A DNA stretch of 64,000 bases, taken from NCBI GenBank assembly GCA_030604405.1, contig JAUVVY010000018.1, positions 1 through 64,000 on the forward strand. Reading direction: 5' to 3'. The stretch comes from a bacterium (lineage in GTDB: Bacteria; Armatimonadota; Zipacnadia; Zipacnadales; UBA11051). The first letter of the stretch is position 1. Each line of letters begins with the position of its first letter. Shown piece after piece: positions 1 through 9,111 of the stretch. A model generated the notes under the pieces. It saw only the letters and a list, made by a program, of their open reading frames with translations. It ran no database searches and was not told the DNA's origin. A program made the translations under genes and the position numbers.

Positions 1-92
1 GACAGGCCCTTCCATTACGACTAACGACGCCACACCGTCAGCGTATAGGTTGACTTGCCCAGGATTTGCATAACTACAGTTTCTAGCCCGAC
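1..92 (+). repeat. Palindromic element family 1, copy A (right arm only)
   Basis: The window opens inside an intergenic element. Its right arm reads GACAGGCCCTTCCATTACGA, then an ACTAACGACGCCAC stretch, and ends in the terminal repeat TTTGCATAACTACAGT...AGCCCGAC. The same arm closes copies at 19338-19650 and 62172-62498 and, inverted, opens the copy at 7918. The left arm lies outside the window. No coding potential is visible. Confidence 0.8.
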
Positions 93-351
93 GCTGTTAC
101 GCGCCAGCCACCAGCCAGGCTAGAAAGACGCTGCTGCTTTTTGGGCTTGCTTGCTTAGCCGTCTAATACCTGCGGCGGGGTACAAGCCCCCGCCCTACAG
201 AACGCCGGCTGTTGTCAATAGGTTGTTGAAAGTTCCTAACAGATACGACGAGAATGTCGCGAAACAGCTATCACGCACTCCGACCTATTCAGGGCCTAGT
301 GGCGGACAGTCCCCCCATCCCGGCCTAATGCTACAGTAGGAGGTCGTCACG
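93..351. other. Intergenic leader of the secreted heparinase-like gene
   Basis: No supported gene. A 62-codon open frame at 151-339 has no convincing ribosome binding site and a low-complexity Pro/Arg-rich translation. The segment ends with a good Shine-Dalgarno sequence (TAGGAGG at 337-343) serving the ATG at 352. No clear promoter was identified. Confidence 0.5.
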
Positions 352-3300
352 ATGAAGTATGAAATATTCTTACTGCTTTCGATCCTGTGTGTAGCGCCAC
401 TGCAGGCTGTCGCGCAGAACGTCCCGCCGCAGGCAATCACACAGTTGAAGACGTATTACCCCGACACCACCCTGGTTGAAGCCGGCAAGGCGAACTGCAT
501 CATCGTTTATCCGGAAGAGGAGGGCTATGCGGAACTCGCCCAGGATATCGTCGCAGCCATCAAAGCAGCGACGGGGGCCACGGTGCCGACCAAGACGACT
601 GACGAATACACGGAAGCCGATCGCAACAGCAACCTCATCTGCCTGGGCCGAATGAACAACAATAAGCTGGCCCTGGACCTCTACATCTTCCACTACATCG
701 CCTGTGACGACTGGTTCCCCGGCCCCGGGGGCGATGAGCATCCGCCCGGCTTTGTAGTGCGCTCCTGCTGCGATCCGTGGGGCACCGGCAAGAATGTCAT
801 TATGCTCGGCGGCACGGAACTGGATGGTGTGAAGCTGGCGGTCGAGTATTTCAAGGGGCTGTTGCAGAAGGGCGACACCCTCACCATTCCGCGCACGGTC
901 AAAGTACAGTTCAAGGGCACGGAAAACCTCGAAGAATTCGCCAAGACGATAGAACCTTATTACCACGATAACTTCATTGACCTGAAGGCGCTTCCGTACG
1001 GTGCTGAGGCCAAGATGGTGGAGGCGGCTGAGCGCTATTTCCTGACCGGCCGCGACGAGTATCTCAAATGCTATGCGCTGATAATGCGCCGCTGGATGGA
1101 CGAGTATTACAAGTGGGCGCCCCATCGGCAGATTACCACCCCCAAGTACATCATCCCGGTGATGCTGCTCAGCTACGACCAGATCGAAGAAAGTCCGCTG
1201 CTGCCTGATGACCTGAAGCTGGAGATGACCAACTTGCTTTACGACTACACCTCGCGCATGAGCGTGCATAGCCGCATCACGCAGCTCAAGCCGGGCGTGC
1301 TCACGACCACCGGCCATCACGCCGTCTCCGAGACCGTGATCTACGGGGCGCGGTATTTCAAGAACTATTACCCTGACGTTGATTTCGAGCGGATGGACAA
1401 GGGCGTCGCATCGGTGCAGGTCGGGCAGGAGACCATCGCAAATTCCAATGGTTTCATGGACAATGACGGGGGCTATACGCGGTCCTACCCTCTCACCGCC
1501 ATGTTGCTGGCCCTGGCGATGGACAACTACGAGTATTTTGAGTCCGGCGCAGCCCGCAAATGGATGGAATACTGCCAGCTGATCAACAGTTCATGGGGCG
1601 GCTCGTTCTTTGGTCCCACGCTCACCTCTTCCATTGCTGCGTGGTATTACCAGGACCCGACCTACGTGTGGTTCAATAACTGGCGCAGAAAGAGATCCGA
1701 GTACTATCCGCAAATGACAGCGACCACCATCACCTGCTACCTGTGGACTTACCTGCCCAACATGGAGGAGCGCGTACCCGAGGAGATGGCCGGCGTTCGC
1801 TACATGACCGTGCATCCGACCAACTACGAGCAGATCAAAGGGCAGGGCAGCTTCGTCAACGTACCGCGCAAGCGCACCTTCCACCAGCTTGTCATGCGCG
1901 AGGGTTTTGAAAGAGACAACCAGTACCTGCGCCTTGATGGCATCAATGACGGTATTGCCAACGGCGGTGACGGCAATGCGATTGCGTGGCTGGCAGATGG
2001 CCGGCCCTGGTGCTTCAGCGCCAGCAGTTGGGGCGGCGGGCGTTCGATGAGGTATCACACCACCTGTCTGGTACTCAGAGACGGCCAGATGGCCGACAAG
2101 CGCGTGGCCTTTTGCGACCTGCAATTGGCCTCCGATCTTCCCGCAAGCGGCTTTGCGCGCAGCGTCATGCGTGAGTACAACGGCCTCGACTGGGCCCGCA
2201 ACATCGCCTGGATCAAGGGCAAGTACTGGGTAATCTTCGACCAGTTGCAGGTCCTGGAGCCGGCGGATTACAGCATCCTTTCCCAGTGGATGCGTATGGG
2301 GTCTTCGGTTGATGAGCAGTACCGCGCCATATCTACCAATCGCGACCATAGCCTCTACCTGCAGGCCGCCGGTGGCAGCAGGCCTGTGGTCACCACGATT
2401 GCGGGCGGAGCTACGGCTATCAGACAGGGCCTGCACGGTCAGCTCACGCCCGGGCAGGAGCTCACCTTCGTAAACCTGCTGTATGGTCACCACAAAGATC
2501 TGCCCCATGAGTATTCGATCAAGCGCATCAGCCAGAATATGTGCCTGGTCACCGAACCCGAGCGCCAGGTGCTCGTCGGCGTCGCGCCGCTGGGCAAGCC
2601 CGATGAGGCGATAGCCCTCGGCCCGCAGATGCAGATCAAGTGTACTATGTTCGCTCTGGCGTCTGATGAGATAGCACTGGCCGGGCTGACCAGCTTCGGC
2701 GGCCAGCAGCCGATGGTGGAAGCCGATAGACCCATTGACCTGGAAATTGATTTCGGCAACGGCCTGGTCACTGTCAACGCCCCGGAACCCACCGAACTCA
2801 TAATCCGCGGGCTTGCGGCGACAGAGGACAACATTACCGCGGCTGCGCCGACAGCCACGAATATTGTCCAACTCGAGGCCCGTGAGTACACACTGGAGGC
2901 CGACATTGCCACCGGCCCGCTTGCTGCCATCGCGGCGGCCGTGCGTGCCATCATAGACCAGGCAGCAGCGGTGCCGCCAGCGCCTATTGAAGTACAACGC
3001 CCCAGCTATCCCAAGAAGCTGACGCAACAATGGCAGTTGCAGGTGCCTGAGGGCGATGACGCTTCCATCCGCACCGTCGAAAGTGCTGACCTCGATGGCG
3101 ACGGCCGGGAGGAGGTCTTCGTCGGAGCATCCGACGGGCGGGCCTTCTGTCTGACGCCTGATGGCGCGCAGAAGTGGGAATTCGCCGCCGCAGGTGGCAT
3201 CAACGATATTGCGGTGGCCGACTTCGGCGACGGGCCACGGGTGCTGGTGGCAAGCGACGATGAATATCTCCACTGCCTGGATGCCAGCGGCAAGGAGCTG

Positions 3301-4200
3301 TGGAAATTCACCGGCGCAGGCATCGAGTGCACCAACCAGGCCCCCGGCACCTACGGTATTGGACGGTACATTGAAGGCGACGGCGAGATGATGGTCGTTG
3401 AGGTGGCCGACCTCAATGCCGACGCCACCAAGGAGATTCTGGTCGGCTCCAAGACCTTCAGACACGGCAGGAGTCGCGTGTTCGGAACGCTCTGGTGCCT
3501 GAACCCGGCCGGAGAGTTGCAGTGGCACCTGTACCAGTCTGCCGGTACCGTCACCAGCATCGCCGCCTTCGATGATACCGGCGACGGGCAGATGAAGATC
3601 GCCATCGAGAGCGGCGGTGGAACCTACGGCGTGGGTGGCTACATCGTGGACAACCAGGGCAATAACCTCAACAGGCAGGGCGCTGGCTACGGGGAAAGGT
3701 TCTGCAACGTAGCGAGGATTGCGCCCGACGGCTCCTACCGCAAGGTCCGTGTGGACCACCGAATTGGCACTACTGACGCCTTTCAGACGGTTGAGCCGTA
3801 CGAGAAGAAATGGTCCTACAAGGCGGGCGGGCTGTCGGCAGCGGGACCGGAAGTGGCCGATCTGAACGGTGACGGGATCGCGGAAGTGCTCATCGGCTCC
3901 GGCGGCGGTAGCCTCTACTGCCTCAACGAAGCCGAGGAGCCGCTGACGTGGCGGCTGAATCTAGGCGAACCGATCTCGGAACTGGCTAGCGGAGCGCTGG
4001 CGGGAAGCGGTGTGCAGGTGATCGCGGGCACAAACACAGGCGCTGTGTACGTGGTATCAGCCGAGGGGAAGCCTCTGGCCCGCGCTGAGATAGCTGGGCC
4101 GGTCAGTTGCGTTGCGACGGCCCGTGTCCAGGCCAATGGCAATGAGACTATCATCGCCGCAACGGAGGCAGGCAGCCTGGCAGCATTCAAACTTCAGTAG
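352..4200 (+). CDS. Secreted heparinase II/III-like protein with C-terminal FG-GAP/PQQ-type propeller
   Basis: 1282 aa. Residues 1-21 form a Sec signal peptide with cleavage after AVA, so the protein is exported. Residues about 25-190 resemble the small alpha/beta domain often found before glycan-active enzymes. Residues about 200-530 are helix-rich, as expected for an alpha/alpha toroid, and about 540-800 look like the beta-rich half of heparinase/alginate-lyase-like proteins (DGRPWCFSASSWGGG, then IKGKYWVIFDQLQ). From about residue 890 to the end, repeats with calcium-style loops occur (DLDGDGREE at 913, DLNADATKE at 1020, DLNGDGIAE at 1170) alternating with LYCLN/FCLTPDG strands, typical of FG-GAP/PQQ propellers. 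A role in uronic-acid polysaccharide cleavage is inferred; catalytic residues were not assigned. SD TAGGAGG supports the start. Confidence 0.7.
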   Translation: MKYEIFLLLSILCVAPLQAVAQNVPPQAITQLKTYYPDTTLVEAGKANCIIVYPEEEGYAELAQDIVAAIKAATGATVPTKTTDEYTEADRNSNLICLGRMNNNKLALDLYIFHYIACDDWFPGPGGDEHPPGFVVRSCCDPWGTGKNVIMLGGTELDGVKLAVEYFKGLLQKGDTLTIPRTVKVQFKGTENLEEFAKTIEPYYHDNFIDLKALPYGAEAKMVEAAERYFLTGRDEYLKCYALIMRRWMDEYYKWAPHRQITTPKYIIPVMLLSYDQIEESPLLPDDLKLEMTNLLYDYTSRMSVHSRITQLKPGVLTTTGHHAVSETVIYGARYFKNYYPDVDFERMDKGVASVQVGQETIANSNGFMDNDGGYTRSYPLTAMLLALAMDNYEYFESGAARKWMEYCQLINSSWGGSFFGPTLTSSIAAWYYQDPTYVWFNNWRRKRSEYYPQMTATTITCYLWTYLPNMEERVPEEMAGVRYMTVHPTNYEQIKGQGSFVNVPRKRTFHQLVMREGFERDNQYLRLDGINDGIANGGDGNAIAWLADGRPWCFSASSWGGGRSMRYHTTCLVLRDGQMADKRVAFCDLQLASDLPASGFARSVMREYNGLDWARNIAWIKGKYWVIFDQLQVLEPADYSILSQWMRMGSSVDEQYRAISTNRDHSLYLQAAGGSRPVVTTIAGGATAIRQGLHGQLTPGQELTFVNLLYGHHKDLPHEYSIKRISQNMCLVTEPERQVLVGVAPLGKPDEAIALGPQMQIKCTMFALASDEIALAGLTSFGGQQPMVEADRPIDLEIDFGNGLVTVNAPEPTELIIRGLAATEDNITAAAPTATNIVQLEAREYTLEADIATGPLAAIAAAVRAIIDQAAAVPPAPIEVQRPSYPKKLTQQWQLQVPEGDDASIRTVESADLDGDGREEVFVGASDGRAFCLTPDGAQKWEFAAAGGINDIAVADFGDGPRVLVASDDEYLHCLDASGKELWKFTGAGIECTNQAPGTYGIGRYIEGDGEMMVVEVADLNADATKEILVGSKTFRHGRSRVFGTLWCLNPAGELQWHLYQSAGTVTSIAAFDDTGDGQMKIAIESGGGTYGVGGYIVDNQGNNLNRQGAGYGERFCNVARIAPDGSYRKVRVDHRIGTTDAFQTVEPYEKKWSYKAGGLSAAGPEVADLNGDGIAEVLIGSGGGSLYCLNEAEEPLTWRLNLGEPISELASGALAGSGVQVIAGTNTGAVYVVSAEGKPLARAEIAGPVSCVATARVQANGNETIIAATEAGSLAAFKLQ

Positions 4201-4246
4201 CATCTCCACTGTGGACGGACACGAATTGCCGGCAAACAGGATGTGA

Positions 4247-5308
4247 TTGGCAATGAAGTTGTGGAACAGCAATCCCAAATGGCCGTGGCCCCACGACGAC
4301 GACATCAGCAAGTACATAGATGTCCCCGAGTGGTGGCTGGTCGGCTATGAGGAGGTCCGTGGGTTCTTACGGGGCCTGACGAAGGCACAACTCTCAACCG
4401 TGGGAAAAAGCGCCGGCGGTCGAGACCTGACCGTCGTTTACTATGGCCCCAAGAAGCCCGAGCGCACCCTTTGCGCCACCGGCGGCACCCACGGCACCGA
4501 GACAGAGGGTATCGCCTCGATAACCAACATTATCAAGCTGTTGGAATCCGGAGCGGACTTGCGCGGGAAGAAGTGGCCGGCGTTTCAGCGAGTAGCAAAG
4601 CGGGTCGGCTTCTATCTGATGCCCCTTTACAACCCTGACGCCGCGGCCCGCAGCCCCGTCAAGAGCTATGTCGGGATGCCCATAGACCTGAAAGACCCCA
4701 GCGACGGCGTTCACCATCTACACATCGGCTTCTGGAAGAATGGTAGGCTGCTTAACCGCAAGCGCGTCTTCGGCCCGTGGACGCCGCAGTCCGACGTTGC
4801 CGGCAGGCTTGACCGGATTGCATATCTGGGCCAGCGCTTCAACGACGCCGGCCGCCTCATCAACAGGCCTCGCTCGCGCAAAAAGTCCATGGCGGTCGAA
4901 ACCATGCAGATGCTGGACTACTTGAAGAACAATGAAATAGACTGCTACATGGACCTGCACTCGCACAGCTCTCCCCCGTGGCTGGGCATCTGTCCGCCGC
5001 AGCACACCAGCGGCGATCACGAGCAATTAGTCAAGCTGCACGAATTGACCGCGAAGATGACAAAGAGGGCCGGCGGCCCACAACTGGCGCTCTCCCAACA
5101 GGACCCCAGCCGCTGGTACAACAGCCATTTCTTCCCGGCGAACCTCGGCATCTATGCCGTCACGTACGAGGCAATGGCGGGCTTCAAGGGCAACTATCCG
5201 GATGACAAGCCTTGGCAGGAAATCTGGCTGGCGAATGCCTATAACGGCATGCACACCATCCTCGGCCTCGCCCAGGCGCTGCTGAAAGTCCCGTCACCGT
5301 GGAAATGA
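4247..5308 (+). CDS. M14-family zinc carboxypeptidase-like protein
   Basis: 353 aa from TTG 4247 (AGG six bases upstream); ATG 4253, two codons later, is an alternative start. The segment GGTHGTETEG supplies the His-x-x-Glu zinc pair of peptidase family M14, DLHSHSSPP the third zinc His, and VTYEAMAGF near the C terminus fits the catalytic Glu. No signal peptide is seen, so a cytoplasmic role in trimming peptides or amide-linked compounds is inferred. It starts 46 bases after the large secreted protein and is followed after 8 bases by folC, so the genes may be co-transcribed. The substrate cannot be told from sequence; M14-like deacylases of the AspA/AstE type are an alternative. Confidence 0.72.
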   Translation: MAMKLWNSNPKWPWPHDDDISKYIDVPEWWLVGYEEVRGFLRGLTKAQLSTVGKSAGGRDLTVVYYGPKKPERTLCATGGTHGTETEGIASITNIIKLLESGADLRGKKWPAFQRVAKRVGFYLMPLYNPDAAARSPVKSYVGMPIDLKDPSDGVHHLHIGFWKNGRLLNRKRVFGPWTPQSDVAGRLDRIAYLGQRFNDAGRLINRPRSRKKSMAVETMQMLDYLKNNEIDCYMDLHSHSSPPWLGICPPQHTSGDHEQLVKLHELTAKMTKRAGGPQLALSQQDPSRWYNSHFFPANLGIYAVTYEAMAGFKGNYPDDKPWQEIWLANAYNGMHTILGLAQALLKVPSPWK

Positions 5309-5316
5309 CGTAGCCC

Positions 5317-6675
5317 ATGGACTATGATGCCGCAATAGCATATCTGGACAGCCTGGTGAACTATGAGCGCACCGGCCTCCGCCGCGAGTTCGCTGACGAG
5401 GTCAGGCTGGACACCATCCGCCGGCTCTCCCAACTGCTGGGCAATCCGCACGAGCAGTTCGCAGCCGTCCATATCGCCGGCAGCAAGGGCAAGGGGTCCG
5501 TCGCAGCCACCGTCGAAGCCATGGCCCGAGCAGGAGCTTATCACACAGGGCTCTTCACCTCTCCCCATCTTGTCTCGCCTCGCGAGCGCATCCGCATAGA
5601 TGGCGAGATCATCTCCCGCGATACTTTGATCGAGCTGGTGGATACCGTAGAGCCCGCCGTGGAAAAAATCCGCGATGAGGGCGTCCCCTCTCCGCCGACG
5701 TTTTTCGAGGTCTATGCGGCAATGGCGTTCGTGCACTTTGCCGCAGAGAAGGTGGACCTGGGGATTCTTGAGACCGGTCTGGGCGGCCGCTTCGATGCCA
5801 CCAACATCATCAACCCGCTGGTTTGTGCCATTACCACACTGGGACTGGATCACACCGAAATACTTGGTGATACCATCGAGCAGATTGCCTTCGAGAAGGC
5901 CGGCATCATCAAGTCAGGCGTGCCGGTGGTGGTTGCCGACAATCCAACGTCAGCCAGGGAAGTGATATGCAAGCGTGCTGCGGAGGTCGGAGCGCCGCTC
6001 ATACCAGCCCCACAGATCGTGTCAAGCACACCGCCTCAGCGTCTGCCTGTGCCGGACGCCGACACGCCCCTGCCGAGGCCGTTGCAGACCGTTGTGGTGC
6101 GCCGCGACGCCGAGGAGTTGGCCGTGCAGTTGGCTTTGGCGGGCGCACATCAGGCGATAAACCTCGCGGCAGCCATCGGTCTCGCCGATGTGCTTGATGC
6201 GACGGGGTATGAGCGGATGGACGACGAAGCGATTCTGGCTGGCGCGCGGAGCGTCGAATGGCCGGCGCGGCTTGAGATCATCCAGGCGCGTCCGTGGGTG
6301 GTGCTCGACTGCGCTCACAACCCGCAGTCAGCAGAGGCGCTGGCCGAGGCCTTGCCAAGTCTGATAGAATATGACAAGCTCATAATGGTCCTTGGCGTCT
6401 CGGCCGACAAGGATGCCGCCGGCATCGCGGAGGCACTGGCTGCGATAACCGATATCGCCGTATTGACGCAGGCTGCGATGCCGCGCGCACTGCCCGTGCA
6501 GGAATTTCGGGCACAGACGGCGCAATCTTGGTCTGAGCACCATGCCGCAGCGACCACCGCTAAAGCGCTGAGGATGGCTCACGATTTCGCCGGCCCGCGC
6601 GATTGCATTGTGGTCACCGGCTCATTCTTTGTGATAGATGAGTTCCTGCAATTTGCAGGTGGGGCGACCGCATAA
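5317..6675 (+). CDS. folC: Bifunctional folylpolyglutamate synthase/dihydrofolate synthase
   Basis: 452 aa, the usual length for FolC. It adds glutamate to dihydropteroate and/or folates in the cytoplasm, using ATP. The P-loop HIAGSKGKGS (residues about 52-61), TGLFTSPHLVSPRERI, LETGLGGRFDATN, the LGLDHTEILG segment and the late VLDCAHNPQSAEAL motif are the classical Mur-ligase/FolC signatures in order. The ATG follows the M14 gene stop by 8 bases without a strong ribosome binding site, suggesting translational coupling. The residue run at about 235-265 is proline-rich and variable, as expected for a linker between the central and C-terminal domains. Confidence 0.93.
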   Translation: MDYDAAIAYLDSLVNYERTGLRREFADEVRLDTIRRLSQLLGNPHEQFAAVHIAGSKGKGSVAATVEAMARAGAYHTGLFTSPHLVSPRERIRIDGEIISRDTLIELVDTVEPAVEKIRDEGVPSPPTFFEVYAAMAFVHFAAEKVDLGILETGLGGRFDATNIINPLVCAITTLGLDHTEILGDTIEQIAFEKAGIIKSGVPVVVADNPTSAREVICKRAAEVGAPLIPAPQIVSSTPPQRLPVPDADTPLPRPLQTVVVRRDAEELAVQLALAGAHQAINLAAAIGLADVLDATGYERMDDEAILAGARSVEWPARLEIIQARPWVVLDCAHNPQSAEALAEALPSLIEYDKLIMVLGVSADKDAAGIAEALAAITDIAVLTQAAMPRALPVQEFRAQTAQSWSEHHAAATTAKALRMAHDFAGPRDCIVVTGSFFVIDEFLQFAGGATA

Positions 6676-6697
6676 CTCTGACACGGAGGGCGAGAAA

Positions 6698-7894
6698 ATG
6701 GACCCAAAGATCAGAAAGGAAATCCTCAAGCGCGGCGGAACGAGCATCGCCTGGCAGGGCGAGTCATACCTCGGCGGCGACTACGGCCAGGAGGAGATTG
6801 ACGCAGTCGTCAACTGCATCGAGGCCTCGATGGATTATAACGTCGGCTTCGGCTTCATGATGGAAGAGATTCTGAACTTCGAGGCGGCCTTTGCCGAGTA
6901 TTGCGGCACCAAGTACAGCGTCAGCATCAATGGCGCCGGCTCCGGTCTGGACATGGCAATGATGGTCCTGGAACTGGAGCCTGATGATGAGGTCATCGTG
7001 TCCGCACTGAACTTCAGAGCGGCCCCGCTGGCGGTCATCGGCCAGGGCGCAAAGCTGATACTCTGCGACTGCGATCCGCGCACGTTCCAGGACGATCCGG
7101 CCGATGTCGAAAAGCGCATCACCAAAAACACCCGCGCCATCTTCCCGGTGCACATGAATGGAATGTCCGCGCCGATGGATGACCTTTTGGAGGTCGCCAG
7201 CCGCCACCAGCATCACAAGCATGGCAAAATCGAACTCATCAGCGATGCGGCCCGCGCGCTCGGCGGCGGCTATAAGGACACTAAGATCGGCAAGCACGGC
7301 CTGATGACGGTCTTCAGCTTTCATACGATGAAGAACATGACCACGCTGGGCGAAGGCGGCGCAGTCACCACCGACGACGACCACACCTGCGAGTATCTGC
7401 GGGGCATCCGCCAGTTCGGCAACGAGACCAGCGGCTGGGGCACCAACTACAAGATGACGCGCGTGCAGGCGGCTGTGGGCCTGGTGCAGTTGCGCAGGCT
7501 TGACGACTTCATCGCCCGCCGGCGTGCGGTTGCCGCGGCGCGCAAGGAGATGCTCGACGGCATCCCGCACCTCACGATCCCCTACGAGCCGGATGATGTC
7601 ACCCACAGCTACTACCTCTACACGCTGCTGGTGCCGAAGGACTGGGCCGGCGCCAAGCGCGACAAGCTCATGGAGCTTCTGCGCGAGCAGTACGGCGTGG
7701 ACACGGTCGTCGCCAACCCGCCGGTCAACCAGATACGCGGCGTAATCGCGGAAGCGACCAAGGGCCAGGAAGTGCCGGTTTCTGAGGAGCTTGGCACGCG
7801 ACTTTTCTGTGCGGCGATACACCCGATGATGTCGCAGCAGGACAACGAGTACATCTGCGCCGCCCTCTGGGACGCGGTGGAGAAGATGAGCTAA
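6698..7894 (+). CDS. DegT/DnrJ/EryC1/StrS-family PLP aminotransferase
   Basis: 398 aa from ATG 6698, chosen because CGGAGGG sits 7 bases upstream; a longer frame reaches back to 6638 inside folC but lacks a site. The fold-type I signature is clear: NGAGSGLDMAMMVLE for phosphate binding, ISDAARALGG with the PLP-ring Asp, and FSFHTMKNMTTLGEGG with the Schiff-base lysine K212. This family transaminates keto-sugars or cyclitols for amino-sugar synthesis. It shares FSF-x-x-x-KNMTTLGEGGAVTTDD with the DegT protein at 19720-20877, so the two are paralogues. Substrate unknown. Confidence 0.9.
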   Translation: MDPKIRKEILKRGGTSIAWQGESYLGGDYGQEEIDAVVNCIEASMDYNVGFGFMMEEILNFEAAFAEYCGTKYSVSINGAGSGLDMAMMVLELEPDDEVIVSALNFRAAPLAVIGQGAKLILCDCDPRTFQDDPADVEKRITKNTRAIFPVHMNGMSAPMDDLLEVASRHQHHKHGKIELISDAARALGGGYKDTKIGKHGLMTVFSFHTMKNMTTLGEGGAVTTDDDHTCEYLRGIRQFGNETSGWGTNYKMTRVQAAVGLVQLRRLDDFIARRRAVAAARKEMLDGIPHLTIPYEPDDVTHSYYLYTLLVPKDWAGAKRDKLMELLREQYGVDTVVANPPVNQIRGVIAEATKGQEVPVSEELGTRLFCAAIHPMMSQQDNEYICAALWDAVEKMS

Positions 7895-7917
7895 CCGGTA
7901 TTATTCCCCAAGCCGTA

Positions 7918-8236
7918 GGTCGGGCTTTCTACAGTAGTTATGCAGATTTTGGGCAACTCAAGTTGTATGCCGATGGTGTGGTGTCGTTAGTCGTAATGGA
8001 AGGGCCTGTCGCAGGCTGTTTTGCGAAGCGAAACAGCCAAGGCTGGCCCAGCCGTTGTCGTTGGGCGTTTGGGTGTGGCGACTTTGCCTTGATAGCGTTC
8101 TGCGTGGGCCGGCCTCGTCGCGGAATCTTCGATTCCGCCACTCGACACGGCCCTTCCATTACGAGCAACGACTACAGGCCATTAGCCCGAAACTATGCTT
8201 ACTTGGAATTTGCATAAGTACAGTTTCTAGCCCGAC
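7918..8236 (-). repeat. Palindromic element family 1, copy B (inverted orientation)
   Basis: About 319 bp with imperfect terminal inverted repeats: left GTCGGGCTTTCTACAGTAGT then TATGCAGAT, right ATTTGCATAAGTACAGTTTC then TAGCCCGAC. The interior (AACGCTATC/CGCAGAAC block, GGCTGGGCCAGCC palindrome, GCGACAGGCCCTTCCA arm) matches copies C and F when reverse-complemented. Open frames inside it arise from the palindrome and are not genes. It fills most of the 417-base gap 7895-8311. Confidence 0.85.
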
Positions 8237-8311
8237 AGCATTGCCTTCCGCTTGGCATTGGGAGAGGCTTACCAAGCGACTGGCCCGGCCGTTTACATAG
8301 GAGTGATACTG

Positions 8312-9028
8312 ATGGCAGACCAAAAAATGCGCATTTTAGGCGTCGGGGCGCATCCCGACGATCTGGAGATACTCGGCGGCGGTACGCTCGCGAAATATGC
8401 CGCCCAGGGCCATCAGGTCTATATGGCAGTGGCCACCGATGGCAGCGCCGGTCATGCGGTGATCCCGCCCGACGAACTGGTCGAGATCCGCAAGCAGGAA
8501 TTGCACGCCTCGGCTGAAAAGATCGGTGCGCAGGTGCACTGGATCGGCGAGCCGGATGAATTCCTGTTCGAGGACTACGAAACGCGCATGAAGTTCATCG
8601 AGGCCATCCGCTGGGCCAACCCGCAGGTCATCATCACTCACAATCCGGACGATTACCATCCCGATCACCGTGCCACCTCGCAACTGGTTTTCGGCGCCGC
8701 GTTCGTAGCCACCATTCCTAACATCCAGACCGGCACTCCGCCTCCGGACGGCATGGCGGCGATCTTCTACATGGACTCTCTGGCCGGCGTGAATTTCCAG
8801 CCCGAGTTCTTAGTGGATATCACGGACACCTATGAGAAGAAGATCGAGATGATGAAGTGTCACGACAGCCAGGTGACGTGGCTGCTGGACCACGATGACA
8901 TTGACATACTCGACTTCATTGACGGCGTTGCGCAGATGCGGGGGTTGCAGTGCGGGGTCAAGTATGCCGAGGGTTTCCGGGCGGCGTGGGCCTGGCCGCG
9001 GGTACGCCCGGAGAGTCTGCTGCCGTAG
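8312..9028 (+). CDS. PIG-L/LmbE-family deacetylase
   Basis: 238 aa from ATG 8312, preceded by AGGAG at 8299-8303; an upstream in-frame start at 8252 is not needed. GVGAHPDDLEILGGGTL (A13-H-P-D-D17) and HNPDDYHPDHRATSQLV (from H110) are the two metal-binding motifs of zinc N-acetylglucosaminyl deacetylases such as MshB, BshB and PIG-L. It probably removes an acetyl group from a GlcNAc-type or thiol-conjugated substrate in the cytoplasm. It converges on the cysteine synthase gene, with a bidirectional terminator between them; a link to low-molecular-weight thiol metabolism is possible but speculative. Confidence 0.88.
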   Translation: MADQKMRILGVGAHPDDLEILGGGTLAKYAAQGHQVYMAVATDGSAGHAVIPPDELVEIRKQELHASAEKIGAQVHWIGEPDEFLFEDYETRMKFIEAIRWANPQVIITHNPDDYHPDHRATSQLVFGAAFVATIPNIQTGTPPPDGMAAIFYMDSLAGVNFQPEFLVDITDTYEKKIEMMKCHDSQVTWLLDHDDIDILDFIDGVAQMRGLQCGVKYAEGFRAAWAWPRVRPESLLP

Positions 9029-9056
9029 AAGAACGCCGTTGCGCTCCTCAGAACGA

Positions 9057-9087
9057 TAAGGCCACGACCTGCTTCGGTCGTGACCTT
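9057..9087. terminator. Bidirectional intrinsic terminator between PIG-L gene and cysteine synthase
   Basis: Stem AAGGCCACGACC / GGTCGTGACCTT (12 pairs, one G-T) around the loop TGCTTC, followed on the plus strand by TTTTC and on the minus strand by TTATCG. It sits between convergent genes and can stop transcription in both directions. Confidence 0.75.
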
Positions 9088-9111
9088 TTCATTCGTTCTC
9101 TATGGCGCCGC

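Noticed and set aside
151-339. 62-codon frame before the first gene
   Set aside because: Low-complexity translation and no ribosome binding site.
1591-3759. 722-codon open frame on the minus strand opposite the heparinase-like gene
   Set aside because: GC-rich coding DNA produces long antisense frames; the translation is His/Val/Gly-rich with no motif, while the plus strand has a signal peptide and clear domains.
6638-6697. Upstream start of the first DegT gene inside folC
   Set aside because: A strong CGGAGGG site is placed for ATG 6698 and the extra residues do not match the family.
7963-8217. Open frames within the palindromic element copy B
   Set aside because: Frames occur on both strands because the element is a large palindrome; no start signal and no conservation as protein among copies.
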